Counted from the first letter of the stretch, positions 9,707 to 19,082 are shown. The stretch is 64,000 nucleotides of DNA from Chitinophaga ginsengisoli (GCF_003014595.1 NZ_PYGK01000014.1:174749-238748); one strand, 5' to 3'. A program made the numbers and translations. Notes: generated by a model not told the origin, from the letters alone.

Positions 9707-12700
9707 ATGAAAACTGCTTACAAAATCAGAGATTTTGTGACTGCCTGCATGATTCCCGTTTCATGCGGATTAAGCAGCGTGCTGCTGGTGGCTATGCTGT
9801 TGCCCGTCAACGTGGCAATGGCGCAAACAGCTAAAAGAGCGCTTTCCGGAAAGGTAACTGCTGGAAAAGATAATAGTCCATTGCCAGGGGCCAGCGTACG
9901 CATTAAAGGCACCAACAATGGCGCCATTACTGATGCCAATGGTGGCTTTAACCTGCAGGTAAGCGATAGCGACTCCCTGGAAGTAACACTTGTAGGCTTT
10001 ACCAAGCAGGTGATCTCTGCCAGAGGTAAAACATCACTCACCGTTAATCTTTCCGAAGGTGCTACCGGTCTTGACGAGATCGTGGTGGTAGGTTATGGTA
10101 CCGAAAAGAAAAAACTGGTAACCGGCGCTATTGACCATGTAAATACACAGCAGCTGGAACAGAACCATGCCCTGCGTGTAGATCAGGCCTTACAGGGACA
10201 GACTCCCGGTGTACAGATCACTGCTACTTCGGCACAGCCGGGAGAAGGCATGAAAGTGCGCATCCGTGGTACCAGTACTGTTGGTAATGCGGATCCTTTA
10301 TACATCGTGGATGGTGTACCTACCTCAGATATCAGCTACCTGAACGCGTCAGACATTGCTGCGATGGATGTACTGAAAGATGCAGCATCTTCCGCTATCT
10401 ATGGTGCGAGGGCAGCCAATGGTGTTGTACTGGTTACCACCCGTAAAGGCCGTGCAGGAAACATGAAAATGTCTTACGACGCTTACTATGGTATACAGAA
10501 TCCTTCACATAAAGTATCTGTGCTCAATGCACACGACTATGGTGTGATCATGAACGAGATGGCCATTAACTCCGGCTCCGTTCCTTATTTCACCGTAGAT
10601 CAGCTTAGCAAACTGGGTAAGGGTACTGACTGGCAGGAAGCGATCTACAATAAGAAAGCACCGATGCAAAACCATTCCCTGGCATTTGCAGGTGGCAATG
10701 AAACTTCTGTGTTCTCTTCTTCTGTTGCCTATACAAAACAGGAAGGTGTCATCGGCTTAAAAGACCAGTCTCAATATGACAGGCTCTCTTTCCGCATGAA
10801 CAGCGAGCATAAGATGTACAAGGATATTGTTGTATTCGGTGAAAACGTGACTTATACACAGTCCTCTAAAAGAGGGGTTGGTGTAGGCAATATCTACGGC
10901 AATGCTATCCGGTCTGCGTTCACCGTAAGTCCGCTGTTCCCTGTATACAATCCTGATGGCAGCTACGCAAAATCTACTTTCAATGTGCAGGAAGCTAACC
11001 CAGTGGCAGTAATGGATTATCAGAACCAGAACAAATCCAAGACTGACCGTATCATGGGTAATACGTACCTGCAGGTATCGCCTATTAAAGGCCTGACACT
11101 ACGTACTGACTTCGGTATTGATGTGAGCAATAACGATTCGAGAAGTTATACACCGATATACAACCTGTCTACCAACGTAGTAAATGAGCATTCCCGTGCT
11201 ACACAGGGCATCTACCGCACACATACCTGGAACTGGGATAACACCCTGAACTACCAGCGTGATTTCGGTAAGCATAATGTAGCTGTACTGGTAGGTATGA
11301 ACTCCAACGAAACCAAAACTTCTTACCTGAATGGTTACAAACAGGACCTGACCAAACAAGGACTGGATAATGCCGTTATTGACAATGGTACTACAGACAG
11401 CACACAGCGTATCTTTGGTGCTGATAGTTCTGCTACGCTTTATTCTTATTTCGGACGTATCAGCTATTCTTATGCTGACAAATATATGTTTACCGCTGTA
11501 GTAAGATCGGACGCATCTTCCCGCTTCGGCCCGAACAACCGCAGAGGTACTTTCCCATCCTTCTCTATTGGCTGGGTACCTACGAATGAAGATTTCTTCA
11601 AACTCTCCTGGGTGGACTTCCTGAAAGTACGTGCAGGCTGGGGACAGAATGGTAACCTCCCTACGGGATATTATCAATACCTGTCTACTATCTCGACACA
11701 ATACCTGAGTTATTATTTTGGCAGCGGCGACCTTCCTTTTATAGGTGCAGCGCCTGTCAAGATATCTAACCCTGATCTGAAATGGGAAACTTCAGAACAG
11801 GCCAACGTAGGTATCGATGCGACACTGTTCAGAGACTTTAACCTGACAGTGGATGTATACCGCAAAACAACAAAGGACTGGCTGGTACCAGTAAACGTAC
11901 CTGCTGTTTCCGGTGCATCGACAGTACTGATCAATGGAGGTAATGTGCGTAACCAGGGTGTGGAGGTTTCCCTGGGCTACAATCATACCTTCCATGGTCT
12001 CTCTGTGGGTGTGAATGGTAATATCGGTGTGAACCGTAATGAAATCACCGATATCCCTAACCGGGAAAAGATCATCAACGGGTCAGGGGGCATCACCTTT
12101 GCAAGTATGCCAGAGTTTTACCGTGCGCAGGTAGGTTTCCCGATGGGTTATTTCTACGGATATAAGACAGCTGGCATCTTCCAGAATCAAAATGAAGTGG
12201 CTGCCTATGTAAATAAGGACGGCAAGAAAATACAGCCTAATGCCCTTCCTGGTGATGTTCGTTTCCAGGATCTCAATGGCGATGGCGTAATAGACAGCAA
12301 GGATGAAACACAGATCGGTAATCCTTATCCTAAGTTCACTTATGGCCTGAACTTCAACCTGGGGTATAAAGGATTCGATTTCTCTGCTTCACTGTATGGT
12401 AACTATGGCAACAAGATCTGGGATGGAACGCATGACTTCTCCAGTCCGCTCAGCAATTACAGTACAGAAATACTCGGTCGCTGGACAGGTGAAGGCACCT
12501 CTAACCGCATTCCCCGTGTAACAGATGGCGCTGAGCTGAACCAGAACTGGATCCGTTCTTCTGATCTGTACGTACACAATGCATCTTTCCTGCGTATCAA
12601 AAGCCTGAACCTGGGATATGATTTCAAGAAGGTGTTACACACATTGCCTTTACAGCAGCTGAGATTATACGTTTCTGCTACCAACCTGTTCACCTTTACA

Positions 12701-12820
12701 CCTTACAAAGGTGTAGATCCTGAAGTAGGTTATGGTCCTACCGGATGGGCTTCCGGCATAGACCTGGGTACTTATCCGCAACCTAAGACTGTACTGGTTG
12801 GTCTGAACGTTAAATTCTAA
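9707..12820 (+). CDS. SusC/RagA-family TonB-dependent outer-membrane transporter
   Basis: 1037 residues. A long signal peptide ends near ALA-type VAMAQT, followed by a carboxypeptidase-regulatory-like domain (SGKVTAGKDNSPLPGASVRI), the TonB-box-like DEIVVVGYG, the plug (VRIRGTSTVGNADPLYIVDG; DVLKDAASSAIYGARAANGV) and a barrel ending in VGLNVKF. It lacks an STN domain, so it should not signal through an anti-sigma factor; this fits control by an HTCS. It imports oligosaccharides together with the SusD 18 bases downstream. Confidence 0.97.
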   Translation: MKTAYKIRDFVTACMIPVSCGLSSVLLVAMLLPVNVAMAQTAKRALSGKVTAGKDNSPLPGASVRIKGTNNGAITDANGGFNLQVSDSDSLEVTLVGFTKQVISARGKTSLTVNLSEGATGLDEIVVVGYGTEKKKLVTGAIDHVNTQQLEQNHALRVDQALQGQTPGVQITATSAQPGEGMKVRIRGTSTVGNADPLYIVDGVPTSDISYLNASDIAAMDVLKDAASSAIYGARAANGVVLVTTRKGRAGNMKMSYDAYYGIQNPSHKVSVLNAHDYGVIMNEMAINSGSVPYFTVDQLSKLGKGTDWQEAIYNKKAPMQNHSLAFAGGNETSVFSSSVAYTKQEGVIGLKDQSQYDRLSFRMNSEHKMYKDIVVFGENVTYTQSSKRGVGVGNIYGNAIRSAFTVSPLFPVYNPDGSYAKSTFNVQEANPVAVMDYQNQNKSKTDRIMGNTYLQVSPIKGLTLRTDFGIDVSNNDSRSYTPIYNLSTNVVNEHSRATQGIYRTHTWNWDNTLNYQRDFGKHNVAVLVGMNSNETKTSYLNGYKQDLTKQGLDNAVIDNGTTDSTQRIFGADSSATLYSYFGRISYSYADKYMFTAVVRSDASSRFGPNNRRGTFPSFSIGWVPTNEDFFKLSWVDFLKVRAGWGQNGNLPTGYYQYLSTISTQYLSYYFGSGDLPFIGAAPVKISNPDLKWETSEQANVGIDATLFRDFNLTVDVYRKTTKDWLVPVNVPAVSGASTVLINGGNVRNQGVEVSLGYNHTFHGLSVGVNGNIGVNRNEITDIPNREKIINGSGGITFASMPEFYRAQVGFPMGYFYGYKTAGIFQNQNEVAAYVNKDGKKIQPNALPGDVRFQDLNGDGVIDSKDETQIGNPYPKFTYGLNFNLGYKGFDFSASLYGNYGNKIWDGTHDFSSPLSNYSTEILGRWTGEGTSNRIPRVTDGAELNQNWIRSSDLYVHNASFLRIKSLNLGYDFKKVLHTLPLQQLRLYVSATNLFTFTPYKGVDPEVGYGPTGWASGIDLGTYPQPKTVLVGLNVKF

Positions 12821-12838
12821 TCCGGTAAATCATTCCAC

Positions 12839-14404
12839 ATGAAAAAGATCTTCGTATCCATTATAGCAATTGCACTCTTTGCTGCCTGCAGTAAGGACTT
12901 CCTGGAGCGTTCGCCTGTAAATGAACAGACGGAAACCTCCTTCTATCAAACACCAGAACAGGCTTTACAGGCACTGGTGTCCGTATACAGCCAGCTCAAT
13001 ATCGGTGACTATGACAACATTCACCTTGTATCAGAAATAGCCAGTGATAACTGCTTTGGTGCTGGTGGTACTTCCGACCTTACATGGAAACAGTGGGACC
13101 GCTTTCAGGAAGCATCAAATATAAACTTGGGTCTCTGGCAGAGAGGTTATACAGGTATCTATAGAGCTAATGTATTACTCGCTAAAATAGGCGGCGTAAA
13201 CTGGGGTGCAGACACCACCCTGAAAACCACCTACTCTGCTGAAGCCCGCTACCTGAGAGCATACTTCTACTTTGACCTGGTACGCGTATTTGGTAATATT
13301 CCACTGGTAACCAAACCGCTCACTGTTTCCGAGTATAATATGCCGCAGGCGGCTCCGGCAGACATATATAAGCTGATAGCCGAAGACCTGCAATATGCAG
13401 CCAATAATCTGCCCGCCACCGCATATCAGGGTATCTCTCCCAACAACTACGGCCGGGCTACCAAATGGGCGGCACAGGCGCTGTTAGGCCGTGTATATCT
13501 GTATTATACCGGTTACTATAATCAACCGGATCTGGCAGGTGTTGTTAACAAAACACAAATGATCAATTACCTGGACAATGTCATCAACGCCAGCGGATAC
13601 GGACTGGTAGACAGCTTCCCTCGTCTGTGGCAGGCATCAGGAAGGTCGTTTGTAGGAGAAGACAATAAAGAAACTGTCTGGTCCATCAAATTTACCTACA
13701 AAGGCCTGGGCAACTGGAACCAGCATAATGGTAACCGCATGCAGGTAGATATCGGTATCCGCAGCCAGGTGATTGGCCCTTACTACAAAGGATGGGGCGC
13801 CGGTACTGTGACACCTAAATTATGGAATGCCTATGATGCTACTGATACCCGGAGAGGCGCCAGCATTATTTCCATTGAGGATGAAAACCTGACAGCATAT
13901 GCTATTGGCGACCAGTCGCAGTACACCGGTTATTTCTGGAAAAAATATATGCCGTTGAATGATGGTAATGCAGATAGCAAGGGAGGTAATTTTCAAATCG
14001 ACAATTATTTTGATGACATTATTATCCGTTATTCAGACGTGCTGCTGATGGCGGCAGAACTGAATCTCGATGTTGATCTATCCAAGGCGCAGAACTACTA
14101 CAACCAGGTTCGTGACAGGGCATTCCTGAACACGACCAGTCGTAAAACACTGACCGGCGATGCCAATGGTAAAAAGCTGATCATGGAAGAACGCCGCCTG
14201 GAATTTGCATTGGAAGGACAGCGCTACTGGGACTTACTGCGTCAGGGCTTAAGCGTTGCCAAAGCTGCTATTGACAATAGCGGTGGTGATAGCCAGTTCG
14301 ATGTAGGTTTCCGTACAGAAACACAGGGACTGTTTAAGATCCCTGAACAGGAGATCAATCTGTCAAGCGGTGTTTATAAACAAAATACCGGCTGGTCTAA
14401 CTAA
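12839..14404 (+). CDS. SusD/RagB-family surface glycan-binding lipoprotein
   Basis: 521 residues with a lipoprotein signal (IALFAAC, Cys17). The chain has the SusD signature regions: FLERSPVNEQTETSFYQTPE at the start, the TPR-like helix AEARYLRAYFYFDLVRVFGN, and the C-terminal LIMEERRLEFALEGQRYWDL. It acts at the cell surface as the lid of the SusC transporter. The gene follows SusC by 18 bases, and its stop overlaps the next possible ATG by one base (TAATG), which points to translational coupling. Confidence 0.97.
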   Translation: MKKIFVSIIAIALFAACSKDFLERSPVNEQTETSFYQTPEQALQALVSVYSQLNIGDYDNIHLVSEIASDNCFGAGGTSDLTWKQWDRFQEASNINLGLWQRGYTGIYRANVLLAKIGGVNWGADTTLKTTYSAEARYLRAYFYFDLVRVFGNIPLVTKPLTVSEYNMPQAAPADIYKLIAEDLQYAANNLPATAYQGISPNNYGRATKWAAQALLGRVYLYYTGYYNQPDLAGVVNKTQMINYLDNVINASGYGLVDSFPRLWQASGRSFVGEDNKETVWSIKFTYKGLGNWNQHNGNRMQVDIGIRSQVIGPYYKGWGAGTVTPKLWNAYDATDTRRGASIISIEDENLTAYAIGDQSQYTGYFWKKYMPLNDGNADSKGGNFQIDNYFDDIIIRYSDVLLMAAELNLDVDLSKAQNYYNQVRDRAFLNTTSRKTLTGDANGKKLIMEERRLEFALEGQRYWDLLRQGLSVAKAAIDNSGGDSQFDVGFRTETQGLFKIPEQEINLSSGVYKQNTGWSN

Positions 14405-14430
14405 TGTCGAATCATTCAAAAAACTGCATT

Positions 14431-15195
14431 ATGAAAAAGTTTATCACCTTATCCCTGCTTGCATTATCGGCTGTGCTGGTATCCTGTACAAAGGAAGATG
14501 AAAAGAGTCTTGGCGGACCATCTATCGCTAAGAGCGATGTGAAGTTCTCCGTTACACAGCAACAGGGACATGACAATATAGTAATGTTAAATAGCCTGAC
14601 ACAGGGCGGATATATTCCCTACTGGGAGTTTACCGGTGGTTTCTCTAAAAAGAAGCTGGATACTATCAATCTGCCTTTTGCGGGAGACTATACCGTTCGT
14701 TATACTATCTATACACAGGGCGGCCCATTAGCTGATTCTGCAAAGATCACTGTTTCACAAAACGATCCTCAGTATTTTTCCAGCCCTATGTGGAATCTGC
14801 TGGCCAATGCACAGGATGGCAAGACATGGGTATGGGCATCTGATATTCCGGGGGGCATCTGTTATGGCAATGGTTCTGGTGGAGCAACAGCGCCCGAATG
14901 GTGGCAGAACGGCATCGCCTATCTGACACAAAAGGACGTGGCCGCAGATGAAATGACTTTTGATCTGAAGGGTGCGAAAAACTATACGTTTACGCATGCA
15001 GGTGCTTCACAGAAAGCGCTGTTTGAACTGGACACTTTAAATAAGACGTTGAAGATAACAGGTAGTGACATCAGCCTCGGTAACAAGGTTACATACGTGA
15101 TCGTAAAACTGACCGCCGACGAACTCACCCTGGCACAGCAGGGTGATGGCTGGAGGAACATCTGGATGTACAAAAGGAAGGGATTTAGTTATTAG
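14431..15195 (+). CDS. PUL surface lipoprotein, SusE/F-like position
   Basis: 254 residues from the ATG at 14431; an earlier ATG at 14404 overlaps the SusD stop and would add nine residues. The start MKKFITLSLLALSAVLVSC is a lipoprotein signal with Cys19. An immunoglobulin/PKD-like segment (GDYTVRYTIYTQGG) is followed by a domain rich in Trp and Tyr (TWVWASDIPGG, APEWWQNG, GWRNIWMYKRKGFSY), which suits carbohydrate binding. I do not recognise a named family with certainty. Position and anchoring suggest a surface glycan-binding protein that feeds the SusCD pair. Two terminators follow. Confidence 0.75.
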   Translation: MKKFITLSLLALSAVLVSCTKEDEKSLGGPSIAKSDVKFSVTQQQGHDNIVMLNSLTQGGYIPYWEFTGGFSKKKLDTINLPFAGDYTVRYTIYTQGGPLADSAKITVSQNDPQYFSSPMWNLLANAQDGKTWVWASDIPGGICYGNGSGGATAPEWWQNGIAYLTQKDVAADEMTFDLKGAKNYTFTHAGASQKALFELDTLNKTLKITGSDISLGNKVTYVIVKLTADELTLAQQGDGWRNIWMYKRKGFSY

Positions 15196-15222
15196 TTTAC
15201 GGGATTTTAAGATGGATGAGAA

Positions 15223-15261
15223 AAGGGATGAAGTTTCGTACTTCATCCCTTAATTTTTTTT
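15223..15261 (+). terminator. Terminator of the GH31-SusCD operon
   Basis: An 11-bp perfect stem (AAGGGATGAAG / CTTCATCCCTT) with a 7-base loop, followed by a run of T residues, starts 27 bases after the last gene of the locus. Confidence 0.9.
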
Positions 15262-15320
15262 GAAAAAAAGTTGAAGGGAAATTTTGAGATGTTGAGAAAA
15301 GGTGTAATTTAGTGATAGAG

Positions 15321-15366
15321 AAAACGCCACCCCTGATGTTACAAGTCAGGGGTGGCGTTTTTTTTT
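15321..15366 (+). terminator. Second, strong intrinsic terminator after the GH31-SusCD operon
   Basis: A 15-bp perfect stem (AAACGCCACCCCTGA and its reverse complement) with a 9-base loop is followed by nine T residues. Together with the hairpin at 15223 it forms a double stop before the DUF6934-like gene. Confidence 0.93.
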
Positions 15367-15416
15367 ATTGTCATATGTTCAGAATAAAAACCATTGTTTA
15401 AGTTAAAACCGGGGGA

Positions 15417-15869
15417 ATGCATTTAGATCATTATTTGTTTACAATGACTTCAAAAACCGACAGAAAAACTGATTATGAATTTACCAGTATTGGTCCCAAA
15501 GGAGAAATTAAAAAGACAGTACGATTTATGAGAATAAGCCACAACTTTTATAATCTCTCATTCGGCGAAATAGATAAAAGAACCAATGGAATTGTTGATA
15601 ATGTAAACTCAGGCAATAACGATCATGAGATGATATTGACAACTGTAGCTGCAGTGGTTGAATCCTTTACTATTGATCGCCCAGATTCATTTATATATGT
15701 TGAAGGTAGCACACCTTCAAGGACAAGATTATATAGGATTTGTATCACAAAATACTTGAGTGATATTACTAATCAATTTAAAATATTTGGTTACCAAAAT
15801 AACGAATGGCAAAACTTTACACAGAACCAAGCATATAATGCTTTCCTTGGCATAAGAAATCTCTCATAA
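15417..15869 (+). CDS. DUF6934-like protein
   Basis: 150 residues, no signal peptide. The pattern YEFTSIGPKGEIKKTVRF, then YNLSFGEIDKRTNGIVDNV, AAVVESFTIDRP and IYVEGSTPSRTRLYRICI matches my recollection of the short Bacteroidota family DUF6934, whose function is not known. The central SFGEID...N..D block and the GSTPARTRLY-like strand are the family's hallmark. The gene and its two small followers are clearly more AT-rich than the flanking PUL and chitinase genes, which suggests separate acquisition. The next gene starts 24 bases downstream, so they are probably one transcript. Confidence 0.72.
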   Translation: MHLDHYLFTMTSKTDRKTDYEFTSIGPKGEIKKTVRFMRISHNFYNLSFGEIDKRTNGIVDNVNSGNNDHEMILTTVAAVVESFTIDRPDSFIYVEGSTPSRTRLYRICITKYLSDITNQFKIFGYQNNEWQNFTQNQAYNAFLGIRNLS

Positions 15870-15893
15870 TAGTAAATAACAAAATCATTATTT

Positions 15894-16094
15894 ATGGAAA
15901 ATGTCATCTCAAAAAGACAAATAACGAGGACTGATGAGTTTCTAATAAAGCATAATATTATGGTCGAAACACGACCCGATATGACTCTTGAAGAAATTTT
16001 GGCAATATGTCCGTTTACAAGAAAAAAGTATGAACAGGCAAAAGCTACATTGGAGAGATGTCCATTCCCTATGGAATTACTGTTCAAAAAATAA
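15894..16094 (+). CDS. Micro-protein, copy 1 of a local duplicated family
   Basis: 66 residues, charged, no signal peptide or membrane segment. It starts MENVISKRQ and contains RPDMTLEEILAICPFTRKKYEQAKA and ends near CPFPMELLFKK (motifs split here: RPDMTLEE, PFTRKK). It is clearly homologous to the next gene: both start MENVISKRQ and share RPDMTLEE, the PF.RKK.E.A block and a P.P.ELL tail. The predicted helices and small size resemble antitoxin or adaptor proteins, but no family is recognised. It lies 24 bases after the DUF6934-like gene. Confidence 0.65.
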   Translation: MENVISKRQITRTDEFLIKHNIMVETRPDMTLEEILAICPFTRKKYEQAKATLERCPFPMELLFKK

Positions 16095-16116
16095 TCCAAT
16101 CATTAAATCATCATTC

Positions 16117-16305
16117 ATGGAAAATGTAATCTCAAAAAGACAAAAGGAAAGTACCCACGAAAGAAAAGATAATATTGTGGTCCCTATACGACCTGATATG
16201 ACTCTTGAAGAAGTTTTCAAAATACGTCCCTTTGCAAGGAAAAAACACGAGGAGGCAGTAGCCATGTTGGCCAAGTACCCTATTCCTAAAGAGCTACTGC
16301 TTTAG
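16117..16305 (+). CDS. Micro-protein, copy 2 of the local duplicated family
   Basis: 62 residues from the ATG at 16117, 22 bases after copy 1. It keeps the start MENVISKRQ, the core IRPDMTLEEVFKIRPFARKK and the end YPIPKELLL. The N-terminal coding bases and part of the upstream leader (AATCATT...TT(C/T)ATGGAAAATGT) are also conserved with copy 1, so the duplication unit includes regulatory DNA. Differences between the copies are mostly in residues 10-24, which may be a specificity region. Function unknown. Confidence 0.62.
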   Translation: MENVISKRQKESTHERKDNIVVPIRPDMTLEEVFKIRPFARKKHEEAVAMLAKYPIPKELLL

Positions 16306-16319
16306 AATGAACTGCAAAT

Positions 16320-16425
16320 GAATAATTCCAATCATTAAAATCACCATTCACAAAATGTAATCTCAAAAAGATAAAGACAAAGACTCATGGAAGGAATAAA
16401 GATATCATGATTGCCTTACGGCTGA
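16320..16425 (+). pseudogene. Degenerate third copy of the micro-protein family
   Basis: The stretch repeats the leader (CCAATCATTAAA.TCA.CATTCA) and the start-codon-proximal bases of copy 2 (AAAATGTAATCTCAAAAAGA), but the initiating ATGG is lost and a stop follows within a few codons (AGATAAAG). Similarity then fades over about 50 bases. It is best read as a decayed third repeat unit. Confidence 0.6.
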
Positions 16426-16447
16426 AGGAAAATCATACTAAAACAAC

Positions 16448-16485
16448 TATAAAGAAAAAGGCGCCTCTGTTACGAGACGCCTTCC
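16448..16485 (-). terminator. Terminator of the minus-strand lipoprotein gene
   Basis: The stem AAGGCG-C-CTC / GAG-A-CGCCTT (one internal mismatch, 6-base loop) lies just past the stop at 16488. On the minus strand it is followed by TTTTTCTTT, as expected for a terminator of that gene. Confidence 0.8.
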
Positions 16486-16487
16486 TT

Positions 16488-16874
16488 TTATTTAATAACT
16501 ACTGTATCTATCTGGTAATCATTTTCTCCGGAAACAAATTTCAGGTAATAAGTACCGGGCGTCTTTTCTGTCAGTTTATAGGACGCTTTCCTTTCAGGAA
16601 TATCCATGGTGCACATACAACCTTTATATACTGCTTCTACAGTGATTGTACGGGTATTGCCGCTTTTCTTTTCATTGAATTGATGAAACTGTCCGCAGCC
16701 ATTGTTTACGTTAAAATAAACGGTAGTAGCGCCATCTTTACCGGCCGATGCTTTATCGATCCTGGTAACATGGACTTTTTCATACTTTACGCAATCCTGC
16801 GCAGGGGCATTCTTCTTGCTACATCCGGCCATGACAACTACAGCCAGGGAAATAAAGGTTAATGATCTTCTCAT
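16488..16874 (-). CDS. Small lipoprotein of unknown function
   Basis: 128 residues with a lipoprotein signal (AVVVMAGC, Cys18). The mature part is a beta-rich single domain with paired cysteines (DCVKYEKV, GCGQFHQF, KGCMCTMD) and ends GTYYLKFVSGENDYQIDTVVIK, which resembles an Ig-like or NigD-like beta sandwich. No enzyme motif is visible. It lies 99 bases downstream of the chitinase gene on the same strand, so it may share its transcript or have its own promoter; a long hairpin sits between them. Confidence 0.7.
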   Translation of the reverse strand: MRRSLTFISLAVVVMAGCSKKNAPAQDCVKYEKVHVTRIDKASAGKDGATTVYFNVNNGCGQFHQFNEKKSGNTRTITVEAVYKGCMCTMDIPERKASYKLTEKTPGTYYLKFVSGENDYQIDTVVIK

Positions 16875-16909
16875 GAAAAATTAATTTAAGCCCCTTCCCT
16901 GCTTATGGA

Positions 16910-16962
16910 AAGGGAACTGTAACACTTAACGCATGAGATATGCCTTTGGTTACAGCTCCCTT
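16910..16962. terminator. Long hairpin between chitinase and lipoprotein genes
   Basis: The arms AAGGGAACTGTAAC and GTTACAGCTCCCTT pair over 14 bp with one mismatch around a 25-base loop. It sits 11 bases past the chitinase stop. The T-run after the stem on the minus strand is weak (CCTTTCC), so it may be a leaky terminator or an mRNA-end stabiliser. Confidence 0.5.
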
Positions 16963-16973
16963 AAAAATTAACT

Positions 16974-18977
16974 TTATTTCAATCTTACGATCTTGCTGGT
17001 GCCGATCACACCGAACCTGCCTTTATCTGCCTTTAAGATCCATACGCCGGCAGGTACTTTGCTGATATCCAGCTGTACCTGTTGAGTGCCCTTACCGGCA
17101 GGTGTCACCACCTGCTGCAGTACAATCTGGCCTGTTTTCGTATTCACGAGCGACAACAGCACTTTTTCTGTACCACCGTCCACTGCAACGCTCAGGGTAT
17201 TGCCTGTAACGGGGTTCGGATATACTTTCAATGATCCCTTAGCAATAGTGCTTTGATCATCTGCAACAACAGCTGTTGTTACACTGGTAAGAGAAGCGGA
17301 ACAGTTACTTACGAATGTCCATGGTTTGCCGTCGCCGGTGTTCTGGTCAGGCTGATCGCCCTGTGTCCACCATTTAGCCTGGTAGATCTTCTTGCCATAT
17401 GCTACTTTAGTACCTGCGGTATAGATACCTCCTTGTGTCCAACCTGCTATACCATCGCAAGGCTGGCCGGTACCACCACCATCGCCACCATTGCCGTTAC
17501 AGGCGCCTACAACAGCCCAGGTGGTATTAGTGCCTGGCACATCGCCACTGCCAGCCCACCACTGGTTACGATAGATGACATTGTTGTACTTAACGATATT
17601 GCCGGCAGTCTCATAGATCTTCGTAGACTCCCAGGCCGGCAGGGAAGCACAACCTTCAAAGGTCTGGGTGTTCCATATTGTAAATGAGATGGTTGTTACG
17701 ATGGAATCTTTACCATTCCTCAGACCTACTGCAGTAGCTGTCTGGGCGCCATAAGCTGTAGGTGTCCATTGTACGCTGGTGCCTGACAGTCGCAAGCCAC
17801 CTATTTTGATAAAAACCTGCGTAATCTCATTCCTTGGATCACTCTTAGATACCGTCAGTGTAACTGGCGCTAAAGAAGTGACACCCATGATGCCGTTGGA
17901 CGGTGATGTAAATTTCAGGGCAGTGATCTGCGCACACTCCGTATTGTCAATAGCAAAAGGGGGCATTGTAGCGCAACCGCAGTTAGCGGCGTTATTACCA
18001 CCGTTCAGTTCCATACTCACCTGTTTGATGCCGGTATAACGCTGATAGTGACCAATACGGCCGAGTACCTTGGTATTCTCTGTACCGCTGCCGCATTCAA
18101 TACCACCATTGATGATATTGACAGTAGCGCCAAAACCAGGTTTAAGTCCTGCAGCCTGCTGAGAGGCTGTTGGTGTCCATTTGCCGGAGATCATCACATC
18201 ATGACAGGAAGGTTTAGGATATTGTTGTGCCATCCAAAACCAGATGCCTGTTTCGAAAGCGATCACACCGTCCTGGATCACTTTCTCCGGGTTGGCCAGT
18301 AATACGTTCTTGTCGCCGAAGATAAATTCACTTGCCTGTCCGTAGTTATAGTTATAACTCAGCTGTATAGGACCACGGCCGTGATAGGATTTGCCGGGAG
18401 CGGGCGGATACATAGGATCGTCAATACGGTAACCGATATTATTGGTTCCTTCATATCCCACTTCTTCGCGGAAATAAAGACCCCAGGCGTATGGTCCGCC
18501 GGGAGCGGTAGGCCAGCCACCGGTCGTCTCCTGGGAAATGTTGGCCAGGAATGCTGACAGTTCTCTCTTGCGGGCGCTCAGGTCTCCTTCGCCGGCAAAG
18601 GTGGCATAGTCGATCGTTTCCTGAATGATGGCGTTGGAAGAAATGTCGAAATCAGCATCCTTGCGGATCACCACTGTAGCACCGGTAGTTTTGTCTACAC
18701 GGGTCAGCTTATACGCGTTGGTGGCACAACGTCTTTCTGAAAGGATTTTGATGTTGGACATACGTCTTACTGCTTCTGTAAAGTTGGCATAAGAGTAAAA
18801 GTCCTTAGCGGGCGTACTGGGGGGTATACCGCTACCCGACCGGTCGTCCGGGTTGAACCGGTGCGGGAACATTACATCCCAGTCTGCACTGGTAATCACA
18901 TCACTAATTGTCTGGGCATTGGCTGCCGACATGCAGCATAGCAACAGGAAGGTTACAATGAAACGTGCTCTTTTCAT
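16974..18977 (-). CDS. Secreted GH19 chitinase with two chitin-binding modules and a T9SS tail
   Basis: 667 residues. A signal peptide (ends SAANAQ) is followed by a GH19 catalytic domain to about residue 320: SQETTGGW with the catalytic acid at E150, FREE with the second Glu near 171-172, YHGRGPIQLSYNYNYG and NIINGGIECG are family signatures. An Ig-like linker domain comes next, then two CBM5/12-type modules (VIYRNQWWAGSGDVP and KIYQAKWWTQGDQPD) and a C-terminal type A T9SS sorting domain (LKVYPNPVTGN ... SKIVRLK). The enzyme should hydrolyse beta-1,4-linked GlcNAc in chitin outside the cell after export through the outer membrane by type IX secretion. It is divergent from the esterase-like gene at 19083. 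Confidence 0.95.
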   Translation of the reverse strand: MKRARFIVTFLLLCCMSAANAQTISDVITSADWDVMFPHRFNPDDRSGSGIPPSTPAKDFYSYANFTEAVRRMSNIKILSERRCATNAYKLTRVDKTTGATVVIRKDADFDISSNAIIQETIDYATFAGEGDLSARKRELSAFLANISQETTGGWPTAPGGPYAWGLYFREEVGYEGTNNIGYRIDDPMYPPAPGKSYHGRGPIQLSYNYNYGQASEFIFGDKNVLLANPEKVIQDGVIAFETGIWFWMAQQYPKPSCHDVMISGKWTPTASQQAAGLKPGFGATVNIINGGIECGSGTENTKVLGRIGHYQRYTGIKQVSMELNGGNNAANCGCATMPPFAIDNTECAQITALKFTSPSNGIMGVTSLAPVTLTVSKSDPRNEITQVFIKIGGLRLSGTSVQWTPTAYGAQTATAVGLRNGKDSIVTTISFTIWNTQTFEGCASLPAWESTKIYETAGNIVKYNNVIYRNQWWAGSGDVPGTNTTWAVVGACNGNGGDGGGTGQPCDGIAGWTQGGIYTAGTKVAYGKKIYQAKWWTQGDQPDQNTGDGKPWTFVSNCSASLTSVTTAVVADDQSTIAKGSLKVYPNPVTGNTLSVAVDGGTEKVLLSLVNTKTGQIVLQQVVTPAGKGTQQVQLDISKVPAGVWILKADKGRFGVIGTSKIVRLK

Positions 18978-19082
18978 AGATAGAGGATTTGGTACCTGGC
19001 GGTACGATGATTATTTTGAGTCGCGTCAAATATAAGAATTCCTGATTCTTTTGCTATTTTGTTTTCACAAATGATCCTCGAT

